64,000 nt of DNA from JAFDVL01 sp043783625 (GCA_043783625.1 JAYVZE010000077.1:1-64000), one strand, 5' to 3'. Counted from the stretch's first letter, positions 46,273-55,518 are shown. Notes: a model not told the origin generated them from the letters alone. Made by a program: numbers and translations.

Positions 46273-48519
46273 TTACTGAATTGAATAGCTTGCGTAGAAT
46301 TCGACACCTAAACTCGCTGTCGATTTTTTGATGCCAAAATATCCTGTGCTAACAGATTTATTTTCAATTACATTATTCTTATCCAAGTCAACGTTTACAA
46401 ATGTCTCGTATAAACCAGCATAATATACTGCCTTAAAGAAACCTGTGACAGATTTATTTTGAAAGTCCTGAAGTGATGAATAGGTTACACCATACGATGG
46501 ATCGTAATAAGTCACTTGAGTAGGATTGGCAGCACTCCCTATACGCAAAAATTGGTGGTTATTAAAAATGGATGCAGGATTTAAAGTTCCTTGACCAGAA
46601 ACTCCGCTTACATCAGTTACATCAAAACCATTAGGAAGCCAGTCATATGAATAAATTTTCTTCCAACTTTTAGAATCAACACGACTATTTCCATAATATA
46701 AATTCATGTATGGAAATCCTGCTACCTCCGGCAACGGAACTCCACGCGCACTACCGTAATTCCAGTTTTTTATGAAGAACCCTGCTGCATTAGATGTAAC
46801 TGGGCGCGCAAAAACATAATCTAAGCTTTGCGTCAATCCTTGTAACCGTAAGGAAGCTGCCAGTAGAAGCGCGAAAGACCCACACTGCCCCTCAGCATTT
46901 TCAATCAAACCAATCCGCGTGTAAGGACCTGTTGGGCTTGTGCCGCTAAGAGTCCAAGGGAAAGTAACTGTTGTAAGATAAGTTGCGTAATACGATAATT
47001 TCGCGGTGACTATTGAATCAGAAAATAAGTCATATTGAGGTCTTGTTTCTATTTTCTGATCCGTGAAATCGTTCCAGATACTAGCTAAAATCAAGTCTTT
47101 TCCAGCAGCAGTTGATCCATTTAGACCTTTTGCATTTTTACAACTTATATAAAGGAGCGCGTCCTTCAATACAAAGTCCGTAGAGAATGGTGAAGATGCA
47201 GGATCACTATATGTAAAAGTTGCTGGTGGCGCATTCAATAACACATAAACTGGATTCTTGCTAACTCCTGCTGCCTGCCATGAATCACTCGCAGTTGAAA
47301 CCTGCGACGAGATACTCCAGTCAATATTCAGGGGATCAAGATAATCTATAGTATCAGCAGGAAACGAATTAGTAGCTGTCGCACCATTACTATTGATCTT
47401 GACAGTGTTCCCAGATGCTCCTGAGTTAATTACTGTGTCAGTAGAAGGAAAGTCTAAATTACCATTGCCATCACCTTTTATTTTGGGTGCAGCAAAATCA
47501 ATAGTTGTATCTGGTGATGGTGTCCACTCGGCAAAAACTTTCATCGCAGTGCCGCTTTTATAGCAAACAGGGCTATTTTGCTCATGTAAATTGCCTGCCA
47601 CTTTCCAATGTGGAGCATTATACGGTTCGTGAATAAGAGAGTCATCTTTGATTACAGGATAGTTTTGACCGGAAAACGAAACGTTACTAAGATTAAGCTT
47701 GACGACAGAAAAAAGCTCTTCAGCCTGTACCCCTCCATAAGCGACTTTAATCTTTTGATCGTCAGCAGAATCACTTTTAATAGTGCCTTTCAAGATGACT
47801 TTGGTAGTTCCATTAGGGACTACAAGCGCATAAGAACCACCATCAAATGTTGCGTGACCATTCGACGCGACAGGAGGCAGAGTCACCTGTGCATAGTCAT
47901 TAAATGGCAAATTTTCCATCTTTACCTCGACTTCACGGCTACCGCCTTCCATTACGGATGAAAAAGGCGTGATGGTGAGAGTAGGAATGACAGAGTAGAT
48001 TACTCTCGTTGTCCCTAAATAAATCCATGACTGATATACATAGGTTGATCCGTAATTTGGTAAAAATTGAAAACCGCTTGGATTACCACTTGAAACGAAA
48101 CCATAGTTAGATGGATTGTAGAACAATATACCCTCGTATGGATCCTCGTAGTAATAATATGCGATCAACCAATGATCACTTTCCAGTTTATATTCACTTG
48201 GTACAATGAGCGGAGCCTGCATATACCCGTCAGCAGTCGAACCACTCCCACCATAGGCAGAACCTTGACGGATATCCGGCCCCCAAGGGAGATAAGGCTG
48301 TATTCTTTGAGACAAATATCCTCCGACATAAGGGTCGTAGTAGTAATTGGCATAATAATCAAGATACGTCGCTGAATAGGTATCAACGGTATATGGATTT
48401 GGATAGACGATAGCAGAAACGCCTATCACCTGTTGTGCCTGAGCTGGTGTTGAAAAAGCAAAAACTGCCAGTAAGATTGCGAAACAGAAAATCATTTTTT
48501 GAACTCTAGATGTCTTCAT
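46273..48519 (-). CDS. large secreted protein with transglutaminase-like domain
   Basis: ATG 48519 has GGAG 8 bases upstream; the in-frame start at 48537 is weaker. A signal peptide ends at PAQAQQ. The first part is Tyr-rich (YYANYYYDPYVGGYL), followed by Ig-like strands. Near residues 540-680 lies a transglutaminase/Cys-protease-like triad: Cys in EGQCGSFALLLAASLRLQG, His in FNNHQFLRI and Asp in YYDPSYGV. Such domains crosslink or cleave amide bonds. It is followed by an unknown secreted gene and preceded by a small coiled-coil one on the same strand. Substrate unknown. Confidence 0.75.
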   Translation of the reverse strand: MKTSRVQKMIFCFAILLAVFAFSTPAQAQQVIGVSAIVYPNPYTVDTYSATYLDYYANYYYDPYVGGYLSQRIQPYLPWGPDIRQGSAYGGSGSTADGYMQAPLIVPSEYKLESDHWLIAYYYYEDPYEGILFYNPSNYGFVSSGNPSGFQFLPNYGSTYVYQSWIYLGTTRVIYSVIPTLTITPFSSVMEGGSREVEVKMENLPFNDYAQVTLPPVASNGHATFDGGSYALVVPNGTTKVILKGTIKSDSADDQKIKVAYGGVQAEELFSVVKLNLSNVSFSGQNYPVIKDDSLIHEPYNAPHWKVAGNLHEQNSPVCYKSGTAMKVFAEWTPSPDTTIDFAAPKIKGDGNGNLDFPSTDTVINSGASGNTVKINSNGATATNSFPADTIDYLDPLNIDWSISSQVSTASDSWQAAGVSKNPVYVLLNAPPATFTYSDPASSPFSTDFVLKDALLYISCKNAKGLNGSTAAGKDLILASIWNDFTDQKIETRPQYDLFSDSIVTAKLSYYATYLTTVTFPWTLSGTSPTGPYTRIGLIENAEGQCGSFALLLAASLRLQGLTQSLDYVFARPVTSNAAGFFIKNWNYGSARGVPLPEVAGFPYMNLYYGNSRVDSKSWKKIYSYDWLPNGFDVTDVSGVSGQGTLNPASIFNNHQFLRIGSAANPTQVTYYDPSYGVTYSSLQDFQNKSVTGFFKAVYYAGLYETFVNVDLDKNNVIENKSVSTGYFGIKKSTASLGVEFYASYSIQ

Positions 48520-48549
48520 GTGAGTTGCTCCTTTCATTACGAGATTTCG

Positions 48550-49170
48550 TTATTTTGTGAGAGGCGTTAAGGCATTTTTCTTCGGATCACGGCGTTCTGG
48601 AATATCTACATTTTGTGCTGTGATATTTTTGATAAACTCCTGAGTCAGAAAATTATCTACCTTGTCATTGGCAGATTTACTGAGTGCGCCTTTACTTTGA
48701 GCAACATATTTCTTGATCGTTTTGTCTTTTTCCTCTTGCATCGTGATTAGCTCTTGCGGAACTTTTGGTAACGCTTCCTTGGATGGCAATTTGCCGCCAG
48801 GGAACTTCGCACGTTCCTTTTGTAGGAACGCTTTGGCTTTGGAATCTTGCACATTTATCTGACTTTCAAGTTCACTGGCAATCTGTTTCAATTTAGTAGT
48901 TTCTGCATCTGTCAGTCCTAATTTTTTCTTGTAATGATCCCGCAGGTCATTTCCATTTTTCCCCTGACTCCCCAGTTCCTGAGACTTCAATTCAAGATGA
49001 TTGAGGTGTCCTAGAAAATAACGGTAAACGATATGATCCGGGATTTGTGTAGCATTCGGAGCCGCATTCGGCGACACATTTGGAGCCGCTTGTTTTGTAC
49101 TTTGTGCGGCAATGAATATACTCAAGCCTAAACAGCCTATTAACGTGACTACCAAAACATATTTCTTCAT
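48550..49170 (-). CDS. secreted helical protein
   Basis: ATG 49170 with AAAGGA 8 bases upstream is preferred to the in-frame ATG at 49179. The signal peptide (residues 1-23) is followed by an Asn/Pro/Ala-rich linker (PNVSPNAAPNATQ) and a long helical region (KLGLTDAETTKLKQIASELE, KDKTIKKYVAQSKGALSKS). It resembles periplasmic chaperone-like helical proteins of the CpxP/Spy style, but without their motifs. It lies 30 bp upstream of the transglutaminase-like gene, so the two are likely co-transcribed. Confidence 0.65.
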   Translation of the reverse strand: MKKYVLVVTLIGCLGLSIFIAAQSTKQAAPNVSPNAAPNATQIPDHIVYRYFLGHLNHLELKSQELGSQGKNGNDLRDHYKKKLGLTDAETTKLKQIASELESQINVQDSKAKAFLQKERAKFPGGKLPSKEALPKVPQELITMQEEKDKTIKKYVAQSKGALSKSANDKVDNFLTQEFIKNITAQNVDIPERRDPKKNALTPLTK

Positions 49171-49299
49171 GAGAGGCATCCTTTCTATGGTTAAGCACTC
49201 GCCGCTTTAGCAAATGGGACAAGTTTGGTTAGGTATGTTGCTACTGGTTATTTTAAATAGAGCTACACGCGTGCGTAGTCCGTCTCTAACAACAACGCA

Positions 49300-49554
49300 G
49301 TGATGGATTTTGCCAAAGAACAAGGCAGAGTAGCGTTTTTAGCGAATCCAATATCTGGCTATGGATTATACGATAAAAGCATACAAGATTTACAGATAAG
49401 GTGCAAGGGGTTATTGCAGGAGGAAGCCCCTGATGCCTTTCTGGAATTGTTAGGTTACGCAAGGTTGGAGAATGTTCATGTTGAAGTGCTGATTGATGAC
49501 GAACTGGATTTGCCTGAGATGATTCCCCGTGGAATCATTCGTGGAAAATCTTGA
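49300..49554 (+). CDS. hypothetical 84-residue protein
   Basis: A frame with GTG 49300 followed by ATG 49303 gives LQIRCKGLLQEEAPDAFLEL and VHVEVLIDDELDLPEMIPRG. The acidic C-terminus reads like a real small protein, but there is no ribosome binding site and no related neighbour. It could be a remnant. It is followed immediately by a REP-like palindrome. Confidence 0.35.
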   Translation: MMDFAKEQGRVAFLANPISGYGLYDKSIQDLQIRCKGLLQEEAPDAFLELLGYARLENVHVEVLIDDELDLPEMIPRGIIRGKS

Positions 49555-49560
49555 GGTGAC

Positions 49561-49579
49561 GACAGGCGGGGCGCCTATC
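49561..49579. repeat. REP-like palindrome, copy 2
   Basis: GACAGGCGGGGCGCCTATC is the reverse complement of 19048-19066 with one mismatch. It is followed by GTACC and by a second small palindrome (GCGCAGGCGCC). Confidence 0.6.
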
Positions 49580-49800
49580 GTACCTTTGCGCAGGCGCCAG
49601 GTCTGCGCTCTTGGCGTCTCTGGCTTTTCCACAGTATATCTGCGAAACTTCTGAGCTTTAACGCGTGCTATTTTCCAATCAATTTTTTTTCATCGCCATA
49701 CGAAGTCACTTGAGACCAATCTTTAATTTTCTGCGTCTTGCGATGACATTATTAACTTCGCATCATTCATCGCAATGATACTTTTTAAAGTGAGAAAAAA

Positions 49801-50232
49801 ATGTCAGTAGCAAAAGCAGGAGATGCTGTTCAGGTTCATTACACGGGTAAATTAGCAGATGGTGAAGTCTTTGATTCTTCTGAAGGACGCGAACCGCTGG
49901 GCTTTGCTTTGGGTGGCGGAAATGTCATCCCGGGCTTTGAAAATGCCATCATCGGAATGCAGGTTGGTGAAGCCAAAGATGTTGTGATTCCCATCAATGA
50001 GGCGTACGGTGAACGTCACGAACAAATGATCCAAACCGTGCCGCGCGACCAAATGGATTTGGGTGTCGAGCCGGAAATCGGCATGACGGTTGAACTTCAT
50101 AGCGAGAGCGGTGAAGTCATTCCGTTGGTCATCTCTGAAGTGACTGAGACCACTGTCACCGTTGACGGAAATCATCCGCTGGCGGGTCAGGAATTACATT
50201 TCAATATTCGATTAGTAGAAATTGCGGCTTAG
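49801..50232 (+). CDS. slyD: SlyD-type FKBP peptidyl-prolyl isomerase
   Basis: SlyD catalyses proline isomerisation and acts as a chaperone. The FKBP core VQVHYTGKLADGEVFDSS and GGGNVIPGFENAIIGMQVGE is clear, with the insert-in-flap domain between (YGERHEQMIQTVPRDQ, then TVTVDGNHPLAGQELHF). The long His-rich nickel-binding tail of E. coli SlyD is absent; the protein ends at 143 residues. The ribosome binding site is GTGAG. It is monocistronic. Confidence 0.93.
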   Translation: MSVAKAGDAVQVHYTGKLADGEVFDSSEGREPLGFALGGGNVIPGFENAIIGMQVGEAKDVVIPINEAYGERHEQMIQTVPRDQMDLGVEPEIGMTVELHSESGEVIPLVISEVTETTVTVDGNHPLAGQELHFNIRLVEIAA

Positions 50233-50242
50233 TTAGTCTTTC

Positions 50243-50360
50243 GTTTTGGGGCTTCGATCTTTGGGCTTGGTATTGAAAATATTAGGTTCCAAGGATTGCC
50301 GCAAAAACCAAGTTGCGTTTGCAACAAAACCAAAGACCAAAGCCCCAAAACCAAAGACCA
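50243..50360. repeat. extragenic inverted and direct repeats
   Basis: GTTTTGGGGCTT(CG)ATCTTTGG at 50243 onward pairs with CCAAAGACCAAAGCCCCAAAAC ending at 50351, and AAAACCAAAGACCA is repeated directly twice on the right side. The block fills most of the gap between slyD and the following gene. Confidence 0.55.
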
Positions 50361-50381
50361 TTTTTCCGAGGAGCTTCAATT

Positions 50382-51245
50382 ATGTATCGCTTTATCTTAG
50401 CAGGAGTAGTTTTATTCATTGTTGTCGGCGCGAAATTCGCTCCGGTTGCTGTGCAACAGGATTATTCAAAAATTGAAATCAAAACGTCTAAAGTCGCAGG
50501 TAATATCTCAATGTTGGAAGGTTCTGGCGGCAACATCGGTGTCTCCACCGGAGCTGATGGCACGCTCATCATTGACGATCAGTTTGCGCCGCTGGCTGAT
50601 AAGATTAAAGCTGCGCTGAAATCATTGAGTGACAGTAAATTGAAATTTCTCATCAATACGCACTATCACGGAGACCACACCGGGGGGAATGAAATTTTTG
50701 GCAAAGAAGCGACCATCATCGCGCATTCCAATGTGAGAAACAGAATGCAAATGAAGCCGAAAGAAGCGCAGCCTGTCATCACGTATGACAAAGCTGTCTC
50801 CGTTCATTTCAACGGGGAAGAAATCCAGGCGGTGTATTTTACCAAAGGTCACACGGATGGCGACAGCGTGATTTATTTTACGAAATCGAACGTCGCGCAT
50901 CTGGGCGATGATTTTTCTCCGGGCAGATTTCCGTTTGTTGATTTAGGCAGCGGCGGCGATGTCGTGGGCTTAGCGGCAACGCTTGGTGAAGTGATTAAGT
51001 GGTTGCCTGCGGATGTGAAAATCATTCCAGGTCACGGCCCGCTTTCGACCATCGAAGACGTTAAGGGGTATCAGAAAATGATTCTTGAAACGACTGAGAT
51101 TGTGCGCAAACAAATGCAGGCAGGAAAAACTCTGGATGAAATTAAAGCGCAGGGTTTTCCCGAAGCCTACAAGAATCTCGGCACTGGTTTCGTCAAACCG
51201 GATACCTGGATTACAGCGATTTATCAAAGCCTGGCGAAAAAATAA
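50382..51245 (+). CDS. secreted metallo-beta-lactamase-fold hydrolase
   Basis: ATG 50382 follows GAGGAG; the upstream frame from 50313 runs through repeat DNA and is not coding. A signal/anchor segment covers residues 1-25. The metal site is complete: THYHGDHTGG (HxHxDH), the His in KGHTDGDSVIYF, the Asp in LGDDFSPGRFP and the His in IIPGHGP. This set binds two metals. The family includes quinoprotein-relay and SoxH-like hydrolases as well as B-type lactamases; the substrate here is unknown. Confidence 0.85.
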   Translation: MYRFILAGVVLFIVVGAKFAPVAVQQDYSKIEIKTSKVAGNISMLEGSGGNIGVSTGADGTLIIDDQFAPLADKIKAALKSLSDSKLKFLINTHYHGDHTGGNEIFGKEATIIAHSNVRNRMQMKPKEAQPVITYDKAVSVHFNGEEIQAVYFTKGHTDGDSVIYFTKSNVAHLGDDFSPGRFPFVDLGSGGDVVGLAATLGEVIKWLPADVKIIPGHGPLSTIEDVKGYQKMILETTEIVRKQMQAGKTLDEIKAQGFPEAYKNLGTGFVKPDTWITAIYQSLAKK

Positions 51246-51272
51246 AACGGCTGGCAGTCGAGTTGATAGGAT

Positions 51273-51307
51273 AAAAATGGCGTGAGTAGAAAACTCGCGC
51301 CATTTTT
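51273..51307 (+). terminator. rho-independent terminator
   Basis: AAAAATGGCG(T)GAG and CTCGCGCCATTTTT form a stem with a 7-base loop 28 bp after the metallo-beta-lactamase-fold gene, ending in TTTTT. Confidence 0.85.
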
Positions 51308-51580
51308 AATTAACCGGAAGGTGCAAGAAATCGCTGGAGGTCTTTCAGTTTACCCGGCATTAGATTAGACCCTCGGTCTTTGCACAGAGCGTGATTGAAT
51401 TCGGTGTTATCAAGGATTTCATCGGCGCTTCAGTTCATTACAATCAAAGCCATTATGGTGTATGATGCGAATATTGTCCCAGCCATAATACGAGACGGTT
51501 AGTGGAAATTTTTCTAGCAGTGCACACTTTTATGCGTTAACTCCCCCCTTATGCAAAGTGTATAGTCGAAGCAATCCGTA
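51308..51580. other. intergenic region with a possible gene fragment on the minus strand
   Basis: No complete gene. On the minus strand a stop-bounded stretch ending at 51310 reads EFNHALCKDRGSNLMPG and KLKDLQRFLAPSG, protein-like in composition but too short to identify. It could be the tail of a lost gene. A short AT-rich stretch follows before the signal-peptide ORF at 51581. Confidence 0.3.
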
Positions 51581-51700
51581 ATGAGGATCAACGTGATCAG
51601 ATTATTCAATCTATTTTTTATTATTTTGACTTCAAACCTGTATGTCCTGGCGCAGGTTCCCTCATCTGCTGAGCGGCTGAACTTCAACAAGGATTCATGA
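51581..51700 (+). pseudogene. 39-residue signal-peptide stub
   Basis: ATG 51581 opens a frame with a textbook signal peptide: basic start (MRINVIR), hydrophobic core (LFNLFFIILTSNLYV) and a cleavage site LAQ. It stops after VPSSAERLNFNKDS. Either it encodes a very small secreted peptide or it is the leftover start of a deleted secreted protein. Signal peptides ending in AQ are common in this window. Confidence 0.45.
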
Positions 51701-51981
51701 AAAATACTGACGACGACAGCATTATTAAAAAAATAATTATTTTTTTAGCGAGGATGAGGGGATTGTGCCACGGCATACGCTTTAGGTAGGTAGAAAGCGA
51801 AAAAATCGAAATTCACTGCTTTCGTGAAAACCGGGAACAACGCCAAAGTTTTAAAGGAAACTATGACGACAACATCTGAAGTCAAATAGCCGGGTGGCTG
51901 TCGCTTGAACTGAGTGCGGCGACAGTTGAAACAACTCCCATTTGTTTTTGCACTCAATTTACCTAAAAACAGGAAATACTT

Positions 51982-52437
51982 ATGAAACGTAATCGTATCT
52001 TGGTTGGTTTGCTCGTCGCTTTGGTGCTGACTTTAAGCGTCGTTGTCTTCGCACAAGTCAGTCGCCCTTATCGCAACGGCACAGTTTGGAGCATCGGATA
52101 TATCCGCATGAAGCCGGGCATGGAAACGGCTTATCTAAGTTATATTGCCGGTGATTGGAAGCGCGAGCAGGAAGCCTTGAAAAAAGACGGGCAAATTATT
52201 TCGTACAAGATTTTGCAAACCGAAGCGCACGGCGCAACTGACTTCAACTTAATGCTTTTGACGGAATACAAGGATTTGGCAACCTACGAGAAAAATCTGG
52301 AAAAAACCGATGCTTTACTACAAACGGTGATTGGTAACGACGATAAGCAAAGACAGGGCTACCGCGAACGTCTTGAAATTCGGGAAGTTCTGGCTGATCG
52401 GATTGCGCGGGAGATTGTTTTAGAACCGAAGCGTTAA
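51982..52437 (+). CDS. secreted dimeric alpha-beta-barrel-like protein
   Basis: The ribosome binding site is AGGAAA. The signal peptide (1-25) ends VVFAQ. The mature 125 residues begin VWSIGYIRMKPGMETAYLSY and continue ILQTEAHGATDFNLMLLTEY and YRERLEIREVLADRIARE. The pattern of a strand with a Pro-Gly turn, a helix and two more strands fits a ferredoxin-like dimeric alpha-beta barrel of the NIPSNAP/ABM type. No active-site residues can be assigned. It precedes the first M43 protease gene. Confidence 0.7.
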   Translation: MKRNRILVGLLVALVLTLSVVVFAQVSRPYRNGTVWSIGYIRMKPGMETAYLSYIAGDWKREQEALKKDGQIISYKILQTEAHGATDFNLMLLTEYKDLATYEKNLEKTDALLQTVIGNDDKQRQGYRERLEIREVLADRIAREIVLEPKR

Positions 52438-52584
52438 GCTAAAACACGCCGTAGTATCTGAAAAAATAAGGTTCAAGTGCTTTTCGATTATGCGCAGTTG
52501 AGCGAATCCCTTATAGTAAAAACAAATGGCAAGAATTCCCATAGCGGGAACTCAAATCATAAAACCTCAAATCTTAGGAGAAAA

Positions 52585-53568
52585 ATGAAAAAGAACACTC
52601 TTTTAGCATGTGTGGCAGTAAGTCTGATCCTGGTCCTCACGATCAGCGGATATTACTTGCAAAGCGTTACCGCACAGGGACAAAGTCAGCAATCACACCC
52701 TGGGCATCAACCGGATGGAACCTTCATAGGACCAGATGGAACACATTACGTTTCGCAAAAGGACTTCGTAGACGCAGGGCTTCGTTGCGGCGTGCGGGAT
52801 ACCGATGCTGATCCCGGTGGAAATGGAAATGGTGGCAACAATAAAAACTCTGGCGGGGACACCGGACTTAAATTAGCGGTAGGCAGTGTGATTATCCCTG
52901 TCTATTTCCACATCATTACCAACACGACGGGACAGGGAGCTGTCACAAGTACGCAGATCAATAACCAGATCGCTGTTTTGAATGCGGCTTATTCCGGCGG
53001 CACGGGCGGTGTAAATACGCCGTTCAGATTTCAGCTTGCAGGTACGAATACGACGGCCAACAATACCTGGTTTACGGCTGGTCCTGGAACTACGGCAGAG
53101 TCCCAGATGAAAACTGCGCTGCGCCAGGGAACAAAGGGCGCTCTGAATTTCTACACCAGTAATCCCGGTGGAGGACTGCTCGGATGGGCGACCTTCCCGT
53201 CCAGTTATGTCAGCGCCCCTAAGAATGATGGCGTTGTTTGTCTCTATTCGTCGCTGCCCGGCGGCACTGCTGCTCCCTACAATCTGGGCGACACCGGGAC
53301 GCATGAAGTGGGTCACTGGCTGGGGCTGTATCACACGTTTCAGGGCGGATGCGCCAACAGCACCACTAATGGTGGTGATTTAGTGGCTGATACTCCTGCC
53401 GAAAAATCTTCTGCCTTCGGTTGCCCGACCGGAAGAAATACCTGTAGCTCAACTGGCGTCGATCCGATCACGAATTTTATGGATTACACAGATGATTCCT
53501 GCATGTTCAAATTCACGCAAGGCCAGTCAGATCGCATGGATGCGCAGTGGGTAGCTTACCGGCAATAA
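52585..53568 (+). CDS. secreted M43-family (pappalysin/cytophagalysin-like) metalloprotease, copy 1
   Basis: ATG 52585 is preceded by TTAGGAG. A signal peptide (about 1-31) is followed by a short pro-region (GHQPDGTFIGPDGTHYVS, GLRCG). The catalytic domain has THEVGHWLGLYH, the HExxHxxGxxH metzincin motif, and a Met-turn in NFMDYTDDSCMFKFT, with several Cys residues for disulfides. M43 proteases cleave extracellular proteins. A close paralog lies at 57185, and the leader and ribosome binding site are similar, so the two arose by duplication. The frame upstream of 52585 is leader. Confidence 0.93.
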   Translation: MKKNTLLACVAVSLILVLTISGYYLQSVTAQGQSQQSHPGHQPDGTFIGPDGTHYVSQKDFVDAGLRCGVRDTDADPGGNGNGGNNKNSGGDTGLKLAVGSVIIPVYFHIITNTTGQGAVTSTQINNQIAVLNAAYSGGTGGVNTPFRFQLAGTNTTANNTWFTAGPGTTAESQMKTALRQGTKGALNFYTSNPGGGLLGWATFPSSYVSAPKNDGVVCLYSSLPGGTAAPYNLGDTGTHEVGHWLGLYHTFQGGCANSTTNGGDLVADTPAEKSSAFGCPTGRNTCSSTGVDPITNFMDYTDDSCMFKFTQGQSDRMDAQWVAYRQ

Positions 53569-53594
53569 GTATAAAATTAATCGTTCATCAGGCT

Positions 53595-53644
53595 GTTTCA
53601 ATCGGTCACGCATTAACCGCCCGGGTTGAGGTACCGATTGAAAC
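53595..53644. repeat. hairpin after the first M43 gene
   Basis: GTTTCAATCGGT (53595-53606) and ACCGATTGAAAC (53633-53644) pair perfectly, with an inner palindrome AACCGCCCGGGTT. There is no T-run. It may be a terminator aid or a dispersed element. Confidence 0.55.
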
Positions 53645-53811
53645 GGTCTGAGGTTGATTTTAACCGTGCTCTTGCCAGGTTACATAAATTCCACTTATGT
53701 AATTTGGTTAACCTCATCTCAATTAATAATTTTTCAGATGTGAACTCTTTCATTCTCATCTCCCCCCTTTCTAATGAAATCCTGTTCAATCTTCACCCAA
53801 GGAGAGTAAAA

Positions 53812-55089
53812 ATGAACAACCTTCTACGTTCTCGTGAACACTCAATAAGGTTCATCGCCGGATTGTTATTGTTATGCTGCTTTGGGGCAGCATTCGCTCA
53901 AACAAAGACTGCCGATTGGCCTATGTTTGGGCAAAATGCGTCGAATACCGCGACCAATGCGACGGAAACGACTATCTCAACCGCTAATGTGAATCAACTG
54001 CTTCCGAAGTGGACATTCACTACTGGAGGCGATGTGTCAGCCCGCGCTGCTGTCGTGAAGGGGGTTGCCTATTTCCCTGACTGGGGCGGGAATCTTTATG
54101 CATTGAATTCGGTTAGTGGGGCGGCGCTTTGGTCGCATCAGCTTTCCGATTACGGCTTGCCCGCTAACACGCACTCGCGTACTACCCCAGCCGTAGTAAA
54201 TGGCACGTTGTATCTCGGCACCCAGGAAGGAGCCTGGCTGCTGGCAATCAATGCAACGACGGGAGCGTTGGTCTGGAAAACACAACTGGAATCGCCAGCG
54301 AATGATCCCTTTGCGCTCATTACAACTTCCCCGACGGTGGTCGGCGGCACTGTATATACGGGTGTCGCATCGTTGGAAGAAGGCATCGCAGGTTTTAACC
54401 CGGCCTTCCAGTGCTGTAAGGCCAGAGGCAGTGTGGTTGCTGTCAATGCTGCTACTGGCAAGATCAAATGGCAGACCTATACCATTCCTCAAGGGTATAG
54501 CGGTGGCGGCGTATGGGGTAGCAACCCGGTCGTGGACGAGGACAGCAGCACGATTTTCGTCAGTACCGGAAACAACTACAGCCATCCGAAACCCGACGCG
54601 AAATCGAGTATCCCCGGTACAAGCTATGGGGACTGTGTTGCGCAAGGCGGCAACGCGGCCACTTGTAATGCCCCCGACAACTACGTGGATGCGGTCATCG
54701 CGCTGAATACAGGGAACGGTAAGGTGAAATGGGCAAAGAAGTTTGTGACGTGGAATCAGGCGGCCTTTGGTGTGATAGACGGCAGTGACGACTGGAACGT
54801 GGCCTGTTTTATTCCACCGTTTACGAATTGTCCAACCAATGCTGGCCCTGACTACGATTTCGCGTCTGCCCCAAACTTAATCACCTACCAAACCTCCAAA
54901 GGGCCTAAGACGATTCTCGGCGCGGGGCAGAAAAGTGGCATCTACTTCGCACTTGATCCGAAGACCGGTGCCACATTATGGCAAACGCAGGTTGGGCCGG
55001 GGTCTTCTTTAGGCGGCATGGAATGGGGATCAGCAACGGATGGCAAGCGCATCTATGGATGGCAAGCGCATCTATGTGCAGATCGCTAA
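53812..55089 (+). pseudogene. PQQ-type beta-propeller protein (quinoprotein dehydrogenase-like), 5' part of a frameshifted gene
   Basis: ATG 53812 has AAGGAG upstream and a signal peptide ending AFAQ. The mature sequence shows W-motif blade repeats of PQQ propellers: PKWTFTTGGDVSARAAV, LYALNSVSGAALWSHQL, LLAINATTGALVWKTQL, VVAVNAATGKIKWQTY and ALDPKTGATLWQTQVG. A polyvinyl-alcohol-dehydrogenase-type arrangement is likely. The frame is broken by a 19-bp tandem duplication at 55038-55075 and reaches a stop at 55089. Without it the frame continues to 55456. The frame from 53626 upstream is not coding. Confidence 0.85.
55038..55075. repeat. exact 19-bp tandem duplication inside the PQQ propeller gene
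   Basis: GGATGGCAAGCGCATCTAT occurs twice back to back (55038-55056 and 55057-55075). Nineteen is not a multiple of three, so one copy shifts the frame. Removing one copy gives the continuous reading ATDGKRIYVQIANFYG. Confidence 0.95.
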
Positions 55090-55456
55090 TTTTTATGGTC
55101 TTCCTTCCCCGGCAAGCGGTTACGCGGGTTCCTGGGCCGCGCTTGATCCTGCCACGGGCGCGATTCTCTGGCACAGACCAGACCCCAACGGCGCAGTTGA
55201 CCTCGGCCCCATGTCCGTGGCCAATGGAGTCGTGTATGCAGCCTCCATGGCAGGCGATGCGAGCACTCCAACTATGTTTGCGTTGAATGCCGCCACAGGC
55301 AACATCCTTTGGAACTTTATAGGGGGATCATCCGTGAACGCTGGGGCCACCATCGTGAACGGTACAGTATTCTGGGGTTCCGGGTATACCCATTTGGGCA
55401 TACCTGGCTATACGGGGAACACCCGGTTCTACGCCTTTTCACTGAACGGAAACTAA
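55040..55456 (+). pseudogene. PQQ-type beta-propeller protein, 3' part
   Basis: This frame continues the propeller with VQIANFYGLPSPASGYAG, ALDPATGAILWHRPDPNG, VVYAASMAGDAS and ALNAATGNILWNFIGG, ending at 55456 after a last strand GNTRFYAFSLNGN. It has no ribosome binding site or signal peptide and is the C-terminal quarter of the gene above. If one copy of the 19-bp repeat is lost the whole protein (about 540 residues) is restored. Confidence 0.85.
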
Positions 55457-55470
55457 CAGCCGACAGCTCA

Positions 55471-55518
55471 CTTTGCAGTAGCTCCGCAGTCTGCAAAGAC
55501 TGCGGAGCTACTGCAAAG
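55471..55518. repeat. perfect 21-bp inverted repeat
   Basis: CTTTGCAGTAGCTCCGCAGTC (left arm, 55471-55491) and its exact reverse complement (55498-55518) enclose TGCAAA. It starts 15 bp after the propeller gene. With no T-run it is more likely a dispersed palindromic element than a classic terminator, though it would still form a strong hairpin. Confidence 0.8.

Noticed and set aside
54037..54645. 202-residue open frame on the minus strand
   Set aside because: Opposite the PQQ propeller blades; composition is shadow-like.
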